A stretch of DNA of 64,000 nucleotides from Antilocapra americana. Taxonomy: Eukaryota > Chordata > Mammalia > Artiodactyla > Antilocapridae. The stretch covers positions 43,672,473 to 43,736,472 of the forward strand of contig ML660201.1 of assembly GCA_007570785.1 (NCBI GenBank). The letters are read 5' to 3'. Both the position numbers and the translations under genes were made by a program. Shown here piece by piece: positions 22,791 through 34,387 of this stretch (the first letter of the stretch is position 1; every line of letters starts with the position of its first letter). The notes beneath the pieces were generated by a model. It was not told where the DNA came from and made no database searches. It saw nothing but the letters and a program-made list of their open reading frames with translations.

Positions 22791-22903
22791 GCCTATACAG
22801 TTTTCTACAATTATCTATATGTCCAAATCTATGTAAATATGATACATGGTCTTACTGCTAGAAACAATTAATGTGAAAAAAATCTACAGAAAACTGTATA
22901 GGC
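22791..22903. repeat. Perfect 16-bp inverted repeat, 81-bp spacer
   Basis: gcctatacagttttct (22,791-22,806) and its exact complement agaaaactgtataggc (22,888-22,903). Could fold as a stem-loop or mark the ends of a 113-bp mini-transposon; no clear TSD is visible. Confidence 0.85.
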
Positions 22904-23009
22904 TGGTACCATCCCATACCCACTAAGCCACAGAAAGACAAAGGGTATATCAGTAGCAGAAGAGCTGTTCACTAACATAAGATTAAAAACATTTTTTGAG
23001 ACTGAGGAA

Positions 23010-23168
23010 AACCCAATTCAAGTTACATAATCTCTCCAAGCTTCAGTTTTTGCCTCTATAATATGAAGATGATAATACTACCTACCTCACATAGGTTATG
23101 AGTATTAAATATGATAACATATGAAAAATTATAATAGCATCTGCCACACATAATATGCTTAATGAATG
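23010..23168 (-). mobile_element. MIR, antisense
   Basis: 'agcttcagtttttgcctcta', 'atactacctacctcacatag' and 'agcatctgccacacataata' follow the complement of MIR. Confidence 0.8.
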
Positions 23169-24035
23169 TTCAGTTCAGTTGAGTCACTCAGTAGTGTTCG
23201 ACTCTTTGAGACCCCATGGATTGCAGCACACCAGGCCTCCCTGTCTATCACCAACTCCTGGAGTTTACCCAAATCCATGTCCATTGAGTCGGTGATGCCA
23301 TCCAATCATCTCGTCCTCTGTCGTCCCCTTCTCCTCCTGCCCCCAATCCTTCCCAGCATCAGGGTCTTTTCCAATAAGTCAACTCTTCGAATGAGGTGGC
23401 CAAAGTATTGGAGTTTCAGCTTCAACATCAGTCCTTCCAATGAATATTTAGGACTGATTTACTTTAGGATGGACTGGTTGGATCTCCTTGCAGTCCAAGG
23501 GACTCTCAAGAGTCTTCTCCAACACCACACTTCAAAAGCATCAGTTCTTCGGCACTCAGCTTTCTTTATAGTCCAACCCTCACATTATACATGACCACTA
23601 GAAAAGACATAGCCTTGACTAGATGGACCTTTGTTGGCAAAGTAATGTCTCTGCTTTTTAATATGCTATCTAGGTTGGTCATAACTTTTCTTCCAAGGAG
23701 TAAGCATCTTTTAATTTCATAGCTGCAGTCACCATCTGCTAGGTTTGGGTAGACTCCAGGAGTTGGTGACGGACAGGGAGGCCTGGCATCCTGTGATTCA
23801 TGGGGTCGCAAAGCGTCGGACATGACTGAGCGACTGAACTGAATTGAACTGAACTGAATCTGCATACAGATTTCTCAAGAGGCAGGTCAGGTGATCTGGT
23901 ATTCCCATCTCTTGAAGAATTTTCCAGTTTGTTGTGATCCACACAGCTAAAGGCTTTGGCATAGTCAATTAAGCAGAAGTAGATGTTTCTCTGGAACTCT
24001 CTTGCTTTTTCGATGATTCAATGGATGCTAGCAAT
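23169..24035 (-). mobile_element. BovB LINE, antisense, rearranged and 5' truncated
   Basis: Antisense BovB from the 3' end ('gttcagttgagtcactcag') through the C-terminal coding region up to about 23,737. It resumes at about 23,866 in the reverse-transcriptase region ('tttctcaagaggcaggtcag', 'gctttggcatagtcaattaa') to about 24,035. About 110 codons expected between these parts are missing, replaced by a + strand BovB 3' end. Non-functional. Confidence 0.9.
23738..23865 (+). mobile_element. BovB 3' end inserted in opposite orientation
   Basis: 'gactccaggagttggtgacg' through '..gagcgactgaactgaattga' with a ctgaa tail, inside the antisense BovB. Both edges show atctgc, a possible short TSD. Confidence 0.88.
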
Positions 24036-24095
24036 TTGATCTCTGGTTAGCTAATATTATTTTTATTATGCTTAATGTACATTAAAATTGTTTTG

Positions 24096-24205
24096 TAGTA
24101 GGGACTTTTCTGGCAGTTCAGTGGTTAGGACACCACGCTTTCACTGCTGGGGGTCCGGGTTCTATCCCTAAGATCCTGCAAGCCACGTTGCATAACCTAA
24201 AAATA
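24096..24205 (+). mobile_element. CHR-2-type SINE, short
   Basis: 'gacttttctggcagttcagt', 'ctttcactgctgggggtc' and a degraded 3' part with A/T-rich tail. Confidence 0.8.
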
Positions 24206-25190
24206 TTTTTAATTGTTTTACAATAATTTTTTTTAAATAACACACTTTCTTTGCAACTCTCTCTGTTCTCTTTTGCCCACAGAAAGATAGAAACTCTATG
24301 CAAGCAAATGACCAAATAATGATTTAAGCTGAAGATAAACAACCTTGGGAGAAATCTACAGGATTAGAGAGGTATGCTGGAAACTTTCAAGTGGTTAAAG
24401 ACAAAGAAATATTCATTTGTCAGTCTCTTAGGTGGACTCTAGTTTCTCGTCCACTGGCACTGAGCCTTTTGAGAACCAAGAAGTTAACTTCTCCCAACAT
24501 ACTTGAGCATCTTCCAGACTATTGCCTTGTTTACTGGGAAAGCAGTATAATATATTTCAAAGAGTGAGAATTAGGAATCCTGAGTTTGTGTTCTGACTCT
24601 GCCACTAACTCTGGGAGCCTGGATCTGCCTCATTTCTCTGGCTTTTGGTGTCTATTTGAGGAAGGAAGGAAGGAAAGAAAAAAAGGAGGGAGGGAGGGAG
24701 GAAGGGAAAGAAATGCCCTCTTGATTCTAAAAGCCTGATTATTTGGGAAATTCTACATTTAGAATTTTTTCTCTCTTCTAACCAGAGCAAGCAGAATTGC
24801 TCAAGCCTGTTTTTCAAGCTACTCATGGACGCTAGCCTTTGTGATAGCACTTCCATCACATTTACTTTTGGAAGTAATCCATAGCCCAAAAGATCTTCCC
24901 TTCTTTGTTTAGCATCTCTACCCAAGAGCCAAGCATCCACACATTTGTAGGGAAGGAGGCCTGAGTGCCAGGTTCACAGATGGGCCTAAATGTTGACTCC
25001 CCAAGGACTTCGGGAGATCAAAGGGGAAGACGAGCTGACTCAATGGCCAGGAGGATTCGCTGTGAGCCCAGAGCTCATTACTGACCAGCCTGAGTTTTAG
25101 AAAGGAAACACAAGGCCTCTGGCATTTGACGACAAGCAGAGAAAATAATGCTTCAAAGTCCCTGCTCTTGCCTCCATGGGGGAAAGAAGT
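24206..25190. other. Intergenic with a purine-rich low-complexity tract
   Basis: No gene seen. A (GGAA/GGGA)n-like tract lies at 24,657-24,714. The 111-codon minus-strand ORF includes a translation of this tract. Confidence 0.5.
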
Positions 25191-25505
25191 AGTCAGGCAA
25201 TTTATTCATTTATTCCATAAAAATACATTGACAGCCTAATATTTGCCAAGTACTATTCTAGGTGCTAGGAATACAGTAGGGAACAAAGCCATGTTCCTGT
25301 ACCCACAAAACTTACCTTCTAGTGGGGAAGACAGGCAATAGACAAATAAACAAGTAGGCGTACGTGTGTGCATGTACACCTGGCATAGGTGTGCACACGT
25401 GGCTGCATATACTTATGGGTGCATGTATGTGTCAGTAGGTAAGCGCTTTGGAAAAAAGAAAGGCAGAGAAAGTGGCATAGGGAATGGGAAAAGGGTTGGG
25501 TGCAA

Positions 25506-25627
25506 ATTTTTTTTTTTGTCTGTGCCACATGGCATGTAAGGTCTTAGTTCCCCGACCCAGGGATCAAACCTGTGTCCCCTGCAGTGAAAGCAAGAGTATT
25601 AACCACTGGACCACCAGGGAAGTTCTC
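25506..25627 (-). mobile_element. CHR-2-type SINE nested in L2
   Basis: Poly-T then 'gtcttagttccccgacccag' and '..ccactggaccaccagggaa', the complement of CHR-2. Confidence 0.88.
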
Positions 25628-26654
25628 ATGTTATTATCTTAAATAGAATGGTCCTCATCAACTAGGTGATGAATAAACACAGAACTGAAAGGTGAGGAAC
25701 TGAGATGTCTGGAGGAACAGCATTCTAGCAGAAAAACAGTAAGTGCAAAAGACCCAGAGGTGAGAACAGGTGAGTTGTCTGCGAGATATCCAGTGAGGAT
25801 GACTCAGAGAGATGAAGGCAGAGAGCAGCAGGAGGTGAGCGGCGGGGGGGGGGGGGGGATGCTGCATTTAGTAGACTTGTTAAGACATCGTAAGAGCTTC
25901 AGCTTTTCTCCTGACCAACATGGGGATCCATTGAACAATTCTGAACAGAAGAGACAAGTGACCTGACTTAGGCTTTAAAATGATCCCTTGAGCTGCTAAG
26001 AATATACCCTAGGAGGGTGGCAGCAGGGACCCAGTCATCCATTTATTGCCTATGAGAGGAGATGGGGGCTTAGACACGGGGTTTCGCCATGAGGGTCGTG
26101 AGGAGTTGGGTTCTGGATGTGTTTTGAAGGAAAGGCCAGGTTGGTAGATGTAACGTGGGGAGTAAGAAAAACAGCCAAGCATGGCTACAAAGTTATTGGT
26201 CTAAGAATGTAGAGGGGAGATTCTACATTGTGGGAGGAACAGATTGCAAAGCAGGAGGGTGTGGTGGCTCAGGACTTCAATTTTGGACATGTTGTTTTTG
26301 CAATGAAGTGAGACATCTAAGAAGAGATGAAGATTTAGCTCTGGAATTCAGAGAAAAAGCCCCAGCTGGGACATAAATTCAGGAGTCGATGGTATAGGTG
26401 TGACACAGGTAGGAAGTAAACCCATGAGACTGGATGAGGGCCCTGGGGCATGCATATAAAGAAGTCTGGTGTCCAAGCCCCTTGCTCACCAATAGTAAGA
26501 GGACTGAACGACAAGGAGGAAGCATCTAAGACTGACAGATGCAGCCAGAGTCGTGAGAAGAATGTGAGACACAGGGTGCTCCAGAAATCAAAAGAACGAA
26601 GAACAGTGATCAGTCATGTCAACTGCTGCTGATACGTCAAGATGAGGACTCGGA

Positions 26655-27015
26655 ACTCACGCAACAATGCAGATGAACCTTGAAAACATTACGGTAAGTA
26701 AAAAAAAGCCAGACGCAAAAGGCCACATGCTGTACAATTCCATTTATATAAAACGTCCAGAACACACACATCCACTGAGACAGAAAGTAGATTAGTGGTT
26801 ACCAGAAGTTGGGGCAGGGAGAGACAGGGACTACCTACTAAAGGGTGTGAGGTTTCTTTCGGGAGGTGGTGAAATGTTCTGGGATTAGAAAGTGGAGATG
26901 GCTGCACACCTTTGTGAATAAACCTCAAAACCCACTGAACCACTTATATCAAAAGAGTGAATATCATGGTATGTGGGTTATATCTCCATTTTAAAAATCT
27001 TTTAAAAAGAGACGC
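26655..27015 (+). mobile_element. L1 (L1MB-like) 3' end nested in L2
   Basis: 'gatgaaccttgaaaacatta', 'tagattagtggttaccagaa' and 'gaatatcatggtatgtgg' are old L1 3' text; L2 text is continuous on both sides. Confidence 0.82.
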
Positions 27016-27075
27016 CAGCGTTGACTGTCGGATTTTGTGGCATGTAGGCCAATGGTGACAATGACAAGAGTGGAG

Positions 27076-28410
27076 GGAATTATTAGAGTTTAAGAGAGAG
27101 GGGATAGAAAAATGTGAGCACCATATGAATAACAACTGTAATGGACTGAAACACATCTAATATGTTTAAAACATGAGTTCATAATGATACTTGAAAAAAA
27201 AATCATCCCAAAATCCAAATTGGGGATGCTAGGGAATCAACTCATTATTCTGAAACTAGCCAATTTTTACTGATCAAAAATGTATCTTGTTTCCCTTAAA
27301 TAAACTGTACATTGGATACCCAAATAGGAAACAAAGGTAAACTTCTCTTTTAAAATGTATTTCAGCTAATAAACATATGAAAAAGGAAAGATAAAATTAG
27401 AATATCACCTAATATATTTTGAAGCCTCTAATGAATTAATGGAAATAAGCATTAATCATCAAGAATGACTCGCATCTTAAGGAGAGAAACAGACTTTTAT
27501 AAGCCTCCTGATGGAGGAACACACCAGCACCTATGAAGTCAGCCTGGCCCCACACCCTCAACATCAAACCTGAATCTGCAAGGGTCTTTTATTTCCTTTT
27601 TAAAAATTATTTTTAGTTTTTTAAGATAAAATGATAATTAAAACAACAGCCCCAAACTCCACTTCCAAAATTTCCTGTTTATTTTTCTTTTTTTGCTTTT
27701 GTTTTCTTCCCGTTAATATTTCTAATAGAAATAATAATGAAGTGAAAAATAGAAACCTCCCTCCCCACTCCTAGATTTATTCCCCCACCAACCATAGTTT
27801 TTTTATTTTTCTAGTAAATAATAACAATGATGTCATATATTATCAGCATATACATGTTAGAATAAAAATCCATACACAGAACCATCATACTGTAACTAAC
27901 CTACATCTTACTCTTTATCCTCATAATGTGTCTTAGCAATCCCTCTCAACAGTGTTATTTTAATGACCACAGGGTACTTTTTAAAAAGTGCTTTGTGGTT
28001 TATCACACCTTAGTCTCATTGAAATACACTGAAACAGAATATCGCAAACGGACCCAGGGTGAGATTAAAGGACCTGTCCACCAGTCTCTCTTGAGTTGGA
28101 GGCTGAGGCCGGCTTAGACCTGGTTCCCTTCATTTCCTAAACCACAGCGCCTCCTAGTGGCACTCAGGTGAAATTTTCCTCCCGCATCCCCAGGGTGGCC
28201 ATCTTTTCAGTCCTCCAGTTCCCAGGAAATTTTTTATTTAAATATATTAAGACCATCTCACACCCTAAGACAAGTGTCTTTCTTTTTAATCGAGCTTCTC
28301 TGTTTGTGAAATCATTTCTATAATCATTACATTGGGATTTAAAATTCATACTAGAACATCAGGTTGTATATCCTATAATATCTAATATTCCAAGCTTGAC
28401 GATACAAAAG
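27076..28410. other. Intergenic, AT-rich, unrecognised
   Basis: No gene or confidently named repeat. 28,374-28,395 (tataatatctaatattccaa) is an extra copy of the inner part of the palindrome arm described next. Confidence 0.45.
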
Positions 28411-28567
28411 AACCACAAACATTTAAAAATACTCTGTACCATGGATTAAATTTTTAAAATCGCTAAAAAGGAACTTTTCTGGGGAATCTATTCCTTCTCT
28501 TTCTATATGAAAGTCTGGAATGTTAGATATTATAGTATCTAATATTTATATTATAATATAGATAATA

Positions 28568-28748
28568 TCTGGGGCATTGGTAAAGAATCCACCTGCAATG
28601 CAGGAGACCTGGGTTCAATTCCTGGGTTGGGAAGATCCCCTGGAAAAGAGAAGGCTGCCCACTCCAGTATTCTGGCCTGGAGAATCCCATGGACTATACA
28701 GTCCATGGTGTTGCAAAGAGTCAGACACGACTGAGCAACTTTCATTTA
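28568..28748 (+). mobile_element. Bov-tA SINE inside the palindrome
   Basis: 'ggtaaagaatccacctgcaa' to '..gacacgactgagcaacttt'. Head shortened. Flanked by taatatct-like repeats, though the AT-rich context makes that weak. Confidence 0.9.
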
Positions 28749-29875
28749 ATATCTAACATCTATTTTATAATATCTAATATCTATATTACATAGATATCTA
28801 CATATATTATCTAATATCTATACAGATATCCACATATGCTCTAAGGATATGTTATATATATGTTATAACATATATCTATGTTATATCTATATGGATATAT
28901 AATATGTATCATATATACATATATAAAATATTTATATTTAATATAATATATTATATTATATTATACATAAATTTACATATATGTAAGTATATAAATATAT
29001 ATAGTATAAATATAGATAATGTAAATTATAAATATATTATATATAAATTTATAATCTATATATATTTTATATACTATATATAATATATATTAAATTTATA
29101 TATAATATATATTATATGTTATATGTGATATATATAATGTATATATGTTATTATATTATATGCTATATATTATAACATATATATCTATATATGTTATATC
29201 CTTATATGTTATATGGATATTATATTATATACAACATGTTATTATATTATGTTGTATATTATAACATATATATCCATATATGTTTTATCCTTACATGTTA
29301 TATGGATATAAATATATAAATAATATTAAATATATAAATTATAAATATATATTATATATAAATTTACAATTTATATATACTTTATATACTATATATAATA
29401 CATATTAAATTTATAAATAATATATAATATATATTATAAATAATATAAATGTTTATATTATAAATAACACATATTACATATATTTATATATTACATATTA
29501 GATTGTTATTATATATAAATATATACAATTATTAGATATTTATAATATTATATATTATATATCATCATATAAATGATATATAATATATATGATATATAAT
29601 TATAATATATGTAATATATGATTATATATAATATTGATATTTATAGTTGAGTTTGTACTGAGTATAAATATGTATATTATATATTATAAATATTAATTAT
29701 ATATTATATACTATTATATTATATTATTCTATATTATATATAAATACATATAAAATTATATATATTATATACATATATATGTAATATGTATATTATATTA
29801 ATTATATATTTGATTTATCTATAATGTATAATTATTATTTACATTATATTTGTATATAGTATCTACTATATATAT
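28749..29875. repeat. A/T-only low-complexity block with internal duplications
   Basis: Nearly uninterrupted A/T. Contains a direct duplication with period about 314 bp (29,023-29,114 versus 29,337-29,433) and another with period 89 bp (29,166-29,220 versus 29,255-29,309). No gene. Confidence 0.9.
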
Positions 29876-30039
29876 TATAATATCTAATATTCCAAGACTT
29901 TCATGTGGAAAGAGAAGGTACAGATCCCCACGAAGTTCCTTTTTATCAGTTTTTAAAATGTAACCCAACGTGCAGAGCATTTTAAATGTTTGTGGTTATT
30001 CTGCATTCGCAGGCAGATTCTGGGATGGTCGTGACCGCT

Positions 30040-30252
30040 CTGCTTTATGTAAAATGGATAACCAACAAAAACCTCCTGTCTAGCACAGGGTACTCTGCTC
30101 AATGTTAAGTGGCAGCCTGGATGGGAGGGGAGTTTGGTGAGAATGGATACGTGTGAACATATATGGCTGAGTCCCTTAGCTGTGTATGTGAAACTATCAC
30201 AACACTGTTAATCGACTATACTCCGACACAAAATAAAAAGCTTTTTTTGCAA
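30040..30252 (+). mobile_element. Ruminant L1 3' terminus
   Basis: 'ctagcacagggtactctgct', 'ctggatgggaggggagttt', 'tgaaactatcacaacactgt' and an 'aaataaaaag' end with T-run, matching a recurrent ruminant LINE 3' end. Confidence 0.88.
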
Positions 30253-30424
30253 TGTCGGTGGTTCTCCACCTTTTGGGGGGACATGGACCCTTTGGAGAAC
30301 CTGATGAAGGCCACTCATTCGGTCCTGAGACAAATGCACGGACACACAAACGTCTCTCTTCATCCCGGAGCGGTCACAGAATTCTAACGGCCCTGCACAG
30401 GCCCCAGGTTAAAACCACCCGATC
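30253..30424 (+). mobile_element. hAT-type mini-transposon relic
   Basis: Ends are inverted: ggtggttctccacctttt at the left and ..ggttaaaaccaccc at the right, with 'gacatggaccctttggagaa' and 'tgatgaaggccactcattc' inside, as in old mammalian hAT-Charlie mini-elements. About 170 bp; exact family not assigned. Confidence 0.7.
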
Positions 30425-31736
30425 ATGATGTCGTCTTCCAAGTTTCCTGCACCCAGGCGTATCTACGTTTTAATGTGTCACAATATGCTTTTAATTCACT
30501 CTAAATTTTAACATATCAGCCAAACCTTCTCAGCCTGACTGCGTATTTATAGACATCTCAGTATAAACTCAACTATCTCAGGCAACCAGAGCACCCTAAA
30601 ATATTTCGTTTCAAATGTTTTAAAAAGTACAGAATTAAATTTGAATTTCCATTGAAATATTCAACAACAACGAACAAAGATATTGAAATTAACGTCTGAC
30701 CTAGATTTTACAGTGATAACTTGATGCTCAGTCCTTTACACTGAAAACCAAACCAAACAAAAATCTAGACTTTGGTTATGGTAGGCAGGGGAGGGGGAAT
30801 AGAATTGCCCACATCAATTAATCACTCACTTCAGAAATAAAATGACCCTGGGGCAGAGAAAGTTTACTCTACTGGCTTTGGGGTGGCAAAAACCAGCCCC
30901 TGAAGAAAATCTTCCTTCTATCACCTTTGAATCCTCCACTCTAGTTAACTGGGTCCCTTTTCTAAGGTGTCCTAGGACATCACCCTTCAAAGGCTCAGAT
31001 TCCCATCAAGGTGGAATCTGCATAGAGCACCATCAATAAATAACGATGAAGAACTGTATCTACTTTTTCTTCTCACGGTTAAAACTACCTGTAATTTTCC
31101 TTTTCCACAGTGACTATCCAACTTTCCAGTCTGTAGGCCACCCAGAACAAGAGTTGTCAGCCGCCTAGAGTGTGAAAAGGCTATTTTCAAGCATTCCAAA
31201 AAATGACCCTTTTTTCACTGTTTATAAGGTGAGAAAAAGAGGGAAAGAGGGTAGTAACAATAACATCATTTTCTCACCTCTAAGAGCTTCTCTAAAGCCC
31301 TGACCCAGCACCAACCCTAACTTCATCTCTCACAGAATAAACACTTTCTTAAACACGAATCCAGTCCCTCTTGACCGACCGTGTTCAGGGAAGAAAACAG
31401 AGAACAGAGGCCCCTGCAGACATGGAAGGCGGGGGCCTTGCTGAGCCAGACTGGCTGCCCAGTAGAACCAATTCCTCCGAGCCCCACAAAAGGGGCCCCC
31501 TTCCCGTGTTAGCAGCAAATGTTAAAACAGGTTGGTTTTTACCTTCTGAGGTTTTCAGGGGGGTTAGACTTGGAACCATTTCTCTGACTGGCAGTATTTT
31601 GTCATCTGTGGTTATTGTTCTTATTATTAATTCAACAGAACCCCTGGAGCTTAAGGACACAGGACTTAAGGGGTATGATCCTGATTCAATCTGAAATCAC
31701 ACTTGGCTTTCAAAGGGATGCTATTTAGCTTACTAG
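30425..31736. other. Intergenic, repeat-poor
   Basis: No repeat recognised. ORFs of 107 (+) and 91 (-) codons overlap each other around 31,370-31,694 and show no family features; not called as genes. Confidence 0.45.
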
Positions 31737-31931
31737 GGGCTTTCCTGGTGGCTCAGCTGGTAAAGAATCCTCCTGCAATGTGGGAGACCTGGGTTCGATC
31801 CCTGGATTAGGAAGATCCCCTGGAGAAGGGAAAGGCTACCCACTTCAGTATTCTGGCCTGGAGAATTCCATAGACTGCATAGTCCATGGGGTCGCAAAGA
31901 GCCGGACACGACTGAATGACTCACTTTACAG
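31737..31931 (+). mobile_element. Bov-tA SINE
   Basis: 'ggctttcctggtggctcagc' to '..ggacacgactgaatgactc'. Little diverged. Confidence 0.95.
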
Positions 31932-32596
31932 GGGACCTAGGATAATGCAACCTCCCCCCTTTCTTCAATTTCTAGATTTAGAACAAGCTCCCTAACCAGG
32001 TTATCCCCCTCAGAAGCAACTTTCCCAATAAGCAGAAACCATTTCTCCCCCTATTGTCTGCCAGTAGTGAGCCGGTTCAACCAGCCTGTCTGCCACATCT
32101 GACTGCACTACCATTGGATTTTAGAAGGTCATCCAGAAAAAATATGCAAGAAAAATGAGTGTAGCTCTGTGCTGGGCTAGCTCCCTGGGAAACTTCTGAT
32201 TACCTAGCAATATGCACTTGTCCTTGGCTAACAAATGTCCTCACTTAACATGTGCCTGGCCTCAGCAGTTTTCAGTCCTGAACTCGGCCACCCCTGAATC
32301 CTCTTGACAGCGTACACGTGTCCCGGGCTCGTGAGGCATGTGGACAGCAGTGTACCGGGAAGTGCAACCCCCAGGGCCCCCATTCATTCTCCAGACAGGG
32401 AAGAGGGTCTGTGGGCAGCCACCAGTGAGAGGTCCGGCTTAGGTTTCCGGGCAGGCTGTCCACGATTCCAGAGACCAGCACTTCGGCAGAGGTACCCCCT
32501 CGTTTACCTGCTCTCAGCCACGCTGCATGTCCGTGACTCAGAAAACAAGCCCATTGTTTGTGGCCTATGAAGCGGGAAGAGCACCCAGCCATCGAT
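31932..32596. other. Intergenic, unrecognised
   Basis: Moderate GC around 32,280-32,560; two overlapping opposite-strand ORFs (106 and 88 codons) without family features. Confidence 0.4.
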
Positions 32597-32805
32597 TAAG
32601 CCCTTCCTATGTTGTAGGCACGATCTTAATTAATTTTCCCACATTTTCTCAGTGTGGGCAAATTTCTCAATCTCTACAAGCCTGGGCAGTGGAAAGCATT
32701 AACCCTATTTTTTCAAACGAGAAAACAGACCTGGAGAAGTCCACTGACTCTCCAGAGGTGCCAGCCAGCAGGCGGCAGAGCCAAGCTAGAGTTTTTGTTT
32801 GACTT
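32597..32805 (+). mobile_element. MIR SINE
   Basis: 'aagcccttcctatgttgtag', 'tttttcaaacgagaaaacag' and '..ggcggcagagccaagctag' match MIR in order. Confidence 0.78.
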
Positions 32806-33219
32806 TCTGACTTCAAATGCTCAGATGCGGGGTGTCTTACACCTACTGGTGAGATACTGCTTTAGAATAGCCCAGCAAACAGAAGAAAAGAAGAACGTTC
32901 TTCCCAAGAGCGGTCCAGGCAATAGTACTCAAGAATGTAGCCCCTGCTGACCACCTAAAACTATTACAACATCGTTGAACAGTTACTACTCCAGTATAAA
33001 ATTAAAAGTTCAAAAAAAAGAGAAAGAATGCAACTCCAAAGAGAATCCATATGGTTTTCTCTGGAACAAAACACACAGAAAAAGAAGGGACTCCTCCCAG
33101 TGCCGTCCACCTGGAACACAGCCCTGGGGAGCAGGCCCATGCAGTGGGTACTTAACCACATCCCGCTTTATGTTACTACTTTCTTTTAACTATCCCTCTG
33201 AACTCCTAGTTGTCTTGAT
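32806..33219. other. Intergenic, unrecognised
   Basis: No gene or clear repeat. Confidence 0.4.
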
Positions 33220-33581
33220 AAGTAGAGAAATACTAAGGAAAAAATGTATCTATTGATGGATGAATAAATAAAGAAAATATGGTATGTATATATACATAAA
33301 TATAGTAGATTATATACAAATACACACACAATAGAGTATTTTTCAGCCAGAAAGAGGAGAACATCTTGCCGTTTGAGACATGTATGGACCTTGAGGGCAC
33401 TACACAAAGTGAAATATCAGACACAGAAAGACAAATATTGCATGCTCTCACTATATGTGGTATCTAAAAAAATTAAAAGCAAACTTATGGATACAGAAGA
33501 CAGATTGATGGTTGCCAGAGGCAAGGTATGCAGGGTGATATGAGGTGAAGAGGGTCAAAAAGTACAAACTTCCAGTTTCTG

Positions 33582-33680
33582 GTAGCCATTCCCTTCTCCA
33601 GGGTATCTTCCCAACCCAGGGCCTGGACTGTAGACAGATTCTTTACCGTCTGAGCCACCACCAGGGAAGCCCACATACTA
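33582..33680 (-). mobile_element. Bov-tA fragment nested in L1
   Basis: 'gtagccattcccttctccag' to '..gccaccaccagggaagccc'; only the tRNA-derived half is kept. Confidence 0.85.
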
Positions 33681-33780
33681 CTGTAGGTAACTAATAAGGA
33701 CCTACTGCATAACAAGGGAAACTGTAGTCAGTACTCTGTGATGACCTATATGGGAAAAGCATCTAAAACAGAGTGAATAT

Positions 33781-33905
33781 GGGAATTCCCTAGTGGTCCA
33801 GTGGTTAGGACTTCATGCTTTCACTCCTGAGGGCCCAGGCTCAATCCCTGGTCAGTGGAACTACTGATCTTGTAAATTGCACAGCACGGCCAGAAGAAAA
33901 AGAAA
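33781..33905 (+). mobile_element. CHR-2-type SINE nested in L1
   Basis: 'ggaattccctagtggtccag', 'ctcaatccctggtcagtgg', 'gcacagcacggccagaaga' and an A-rich tail. Confidence 0.9.
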
Positions 33906-33995
33906 TAAAAGAAAAAAGAGTGAAGATTCATTCGCTTTGCTGCATAGCAGAAACTAGTACAACATTGTAAATACTCCAATAAAAATTAATCTAAA

Positions 33996-34372
33996 AACAT
34001 TCAGGTTTAATTAACCAGTTCTTTGGGTCTTCATCTCGTTATGAAGTCTCTAGTGTCACGTAACAGATAAATGTGTGTGCTTTTCTCCTGTCAGTCTTCA
34101 GCGTTTTAATCTTCAGACCCAGCCACGGACCCTAAAAAGGCAGGAAAACTTCCTCCTCCCCCACGGCAAGGAGCATATTAAAAGATCAGAGAACCAGAAC
34201 TCGAGGCTTTGTCCTCATGGCAGAGTTCAGACGCGGTTTATCAATGTTCTCATCCCGGAACTGTCAGATCAAGATTATTTGGTCAATTAATTCTAAACAA
34301 AAACAAACTGCTTATTTATTGGAAGAAGTGCTACTGAGTCCTTACCAGTTTGTTGCTTATATTTTTGGCTTG
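33996..34372. other. Intergenic, unrecognised
   Basis: No gene or clear repeat; short ORFs only. Confidence 0.4.
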
Positions 34373-34387
34373 AAGTTAAAAGTCAAG

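Larger units (their letters stand above)
25195..27075 (-). mobile_element. L2 LINE, antisense, about 1.4 kb, split by CHR-2 and L1
   Basis: Starts with the L2 3' terminus complement ('tttgccaagtactattctag', 'acttaccttctagtgggga'), then 'aagtgcaaaagacccagagg', 'cctgacttaggctttaaaa', 'ggttctggatgtgttttgaa' and 'gacatgttgtttttgcaatg', ending near 27,075 ('caatggtgacaatgacaag'). Interrupted by a CHR-2 (25,506-25,627) and an L1 3' end (about 26,655-27,015). Longest L2 remnant in the window; includes a 15-G run at 25,844-25,858. Confidence 0.75.
28411..29997. repeat. AT-rich imperfect palindrome (~1.6 kb) with 122-124 bp arms
   Basis: Left arm 28,411-28,534 and right arm 29,876-29,997 are inverted copies at roughly 80% identity by eye. 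Shared blocks in order include aaccacaaacatttaaaa, aaaaaggaactt, tggggatct, ccttctcttt, atgaaagtc and ttagatattata. Between them lies about 1.15 kb of almost pure A/T plus one Bov-tA (28,568-28,748). A perfect 11-bp hairpin (29,227-29,237 / 29,249-29,259) sits near the centre. May be a decayed long-TIR transposon or a palindromic AT-rich repeat; no coding capacity. Confidence 0.85.
33220..33995 (+). mobile_element. L1 3' end with two nested SINEs
   Basis: 'ttgatggatgaataaataaa', 'agtgaaatatcagacacag', 'ggatacagaagacagattga' then, after the SINEs, 'actagtacaacattgtaaat'. Nested: antisense Bov-tA piece (33,582-33,680) and CHR-2 (33,781-33,905). L1 text resumes in order across both. Confidence 0.87.
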
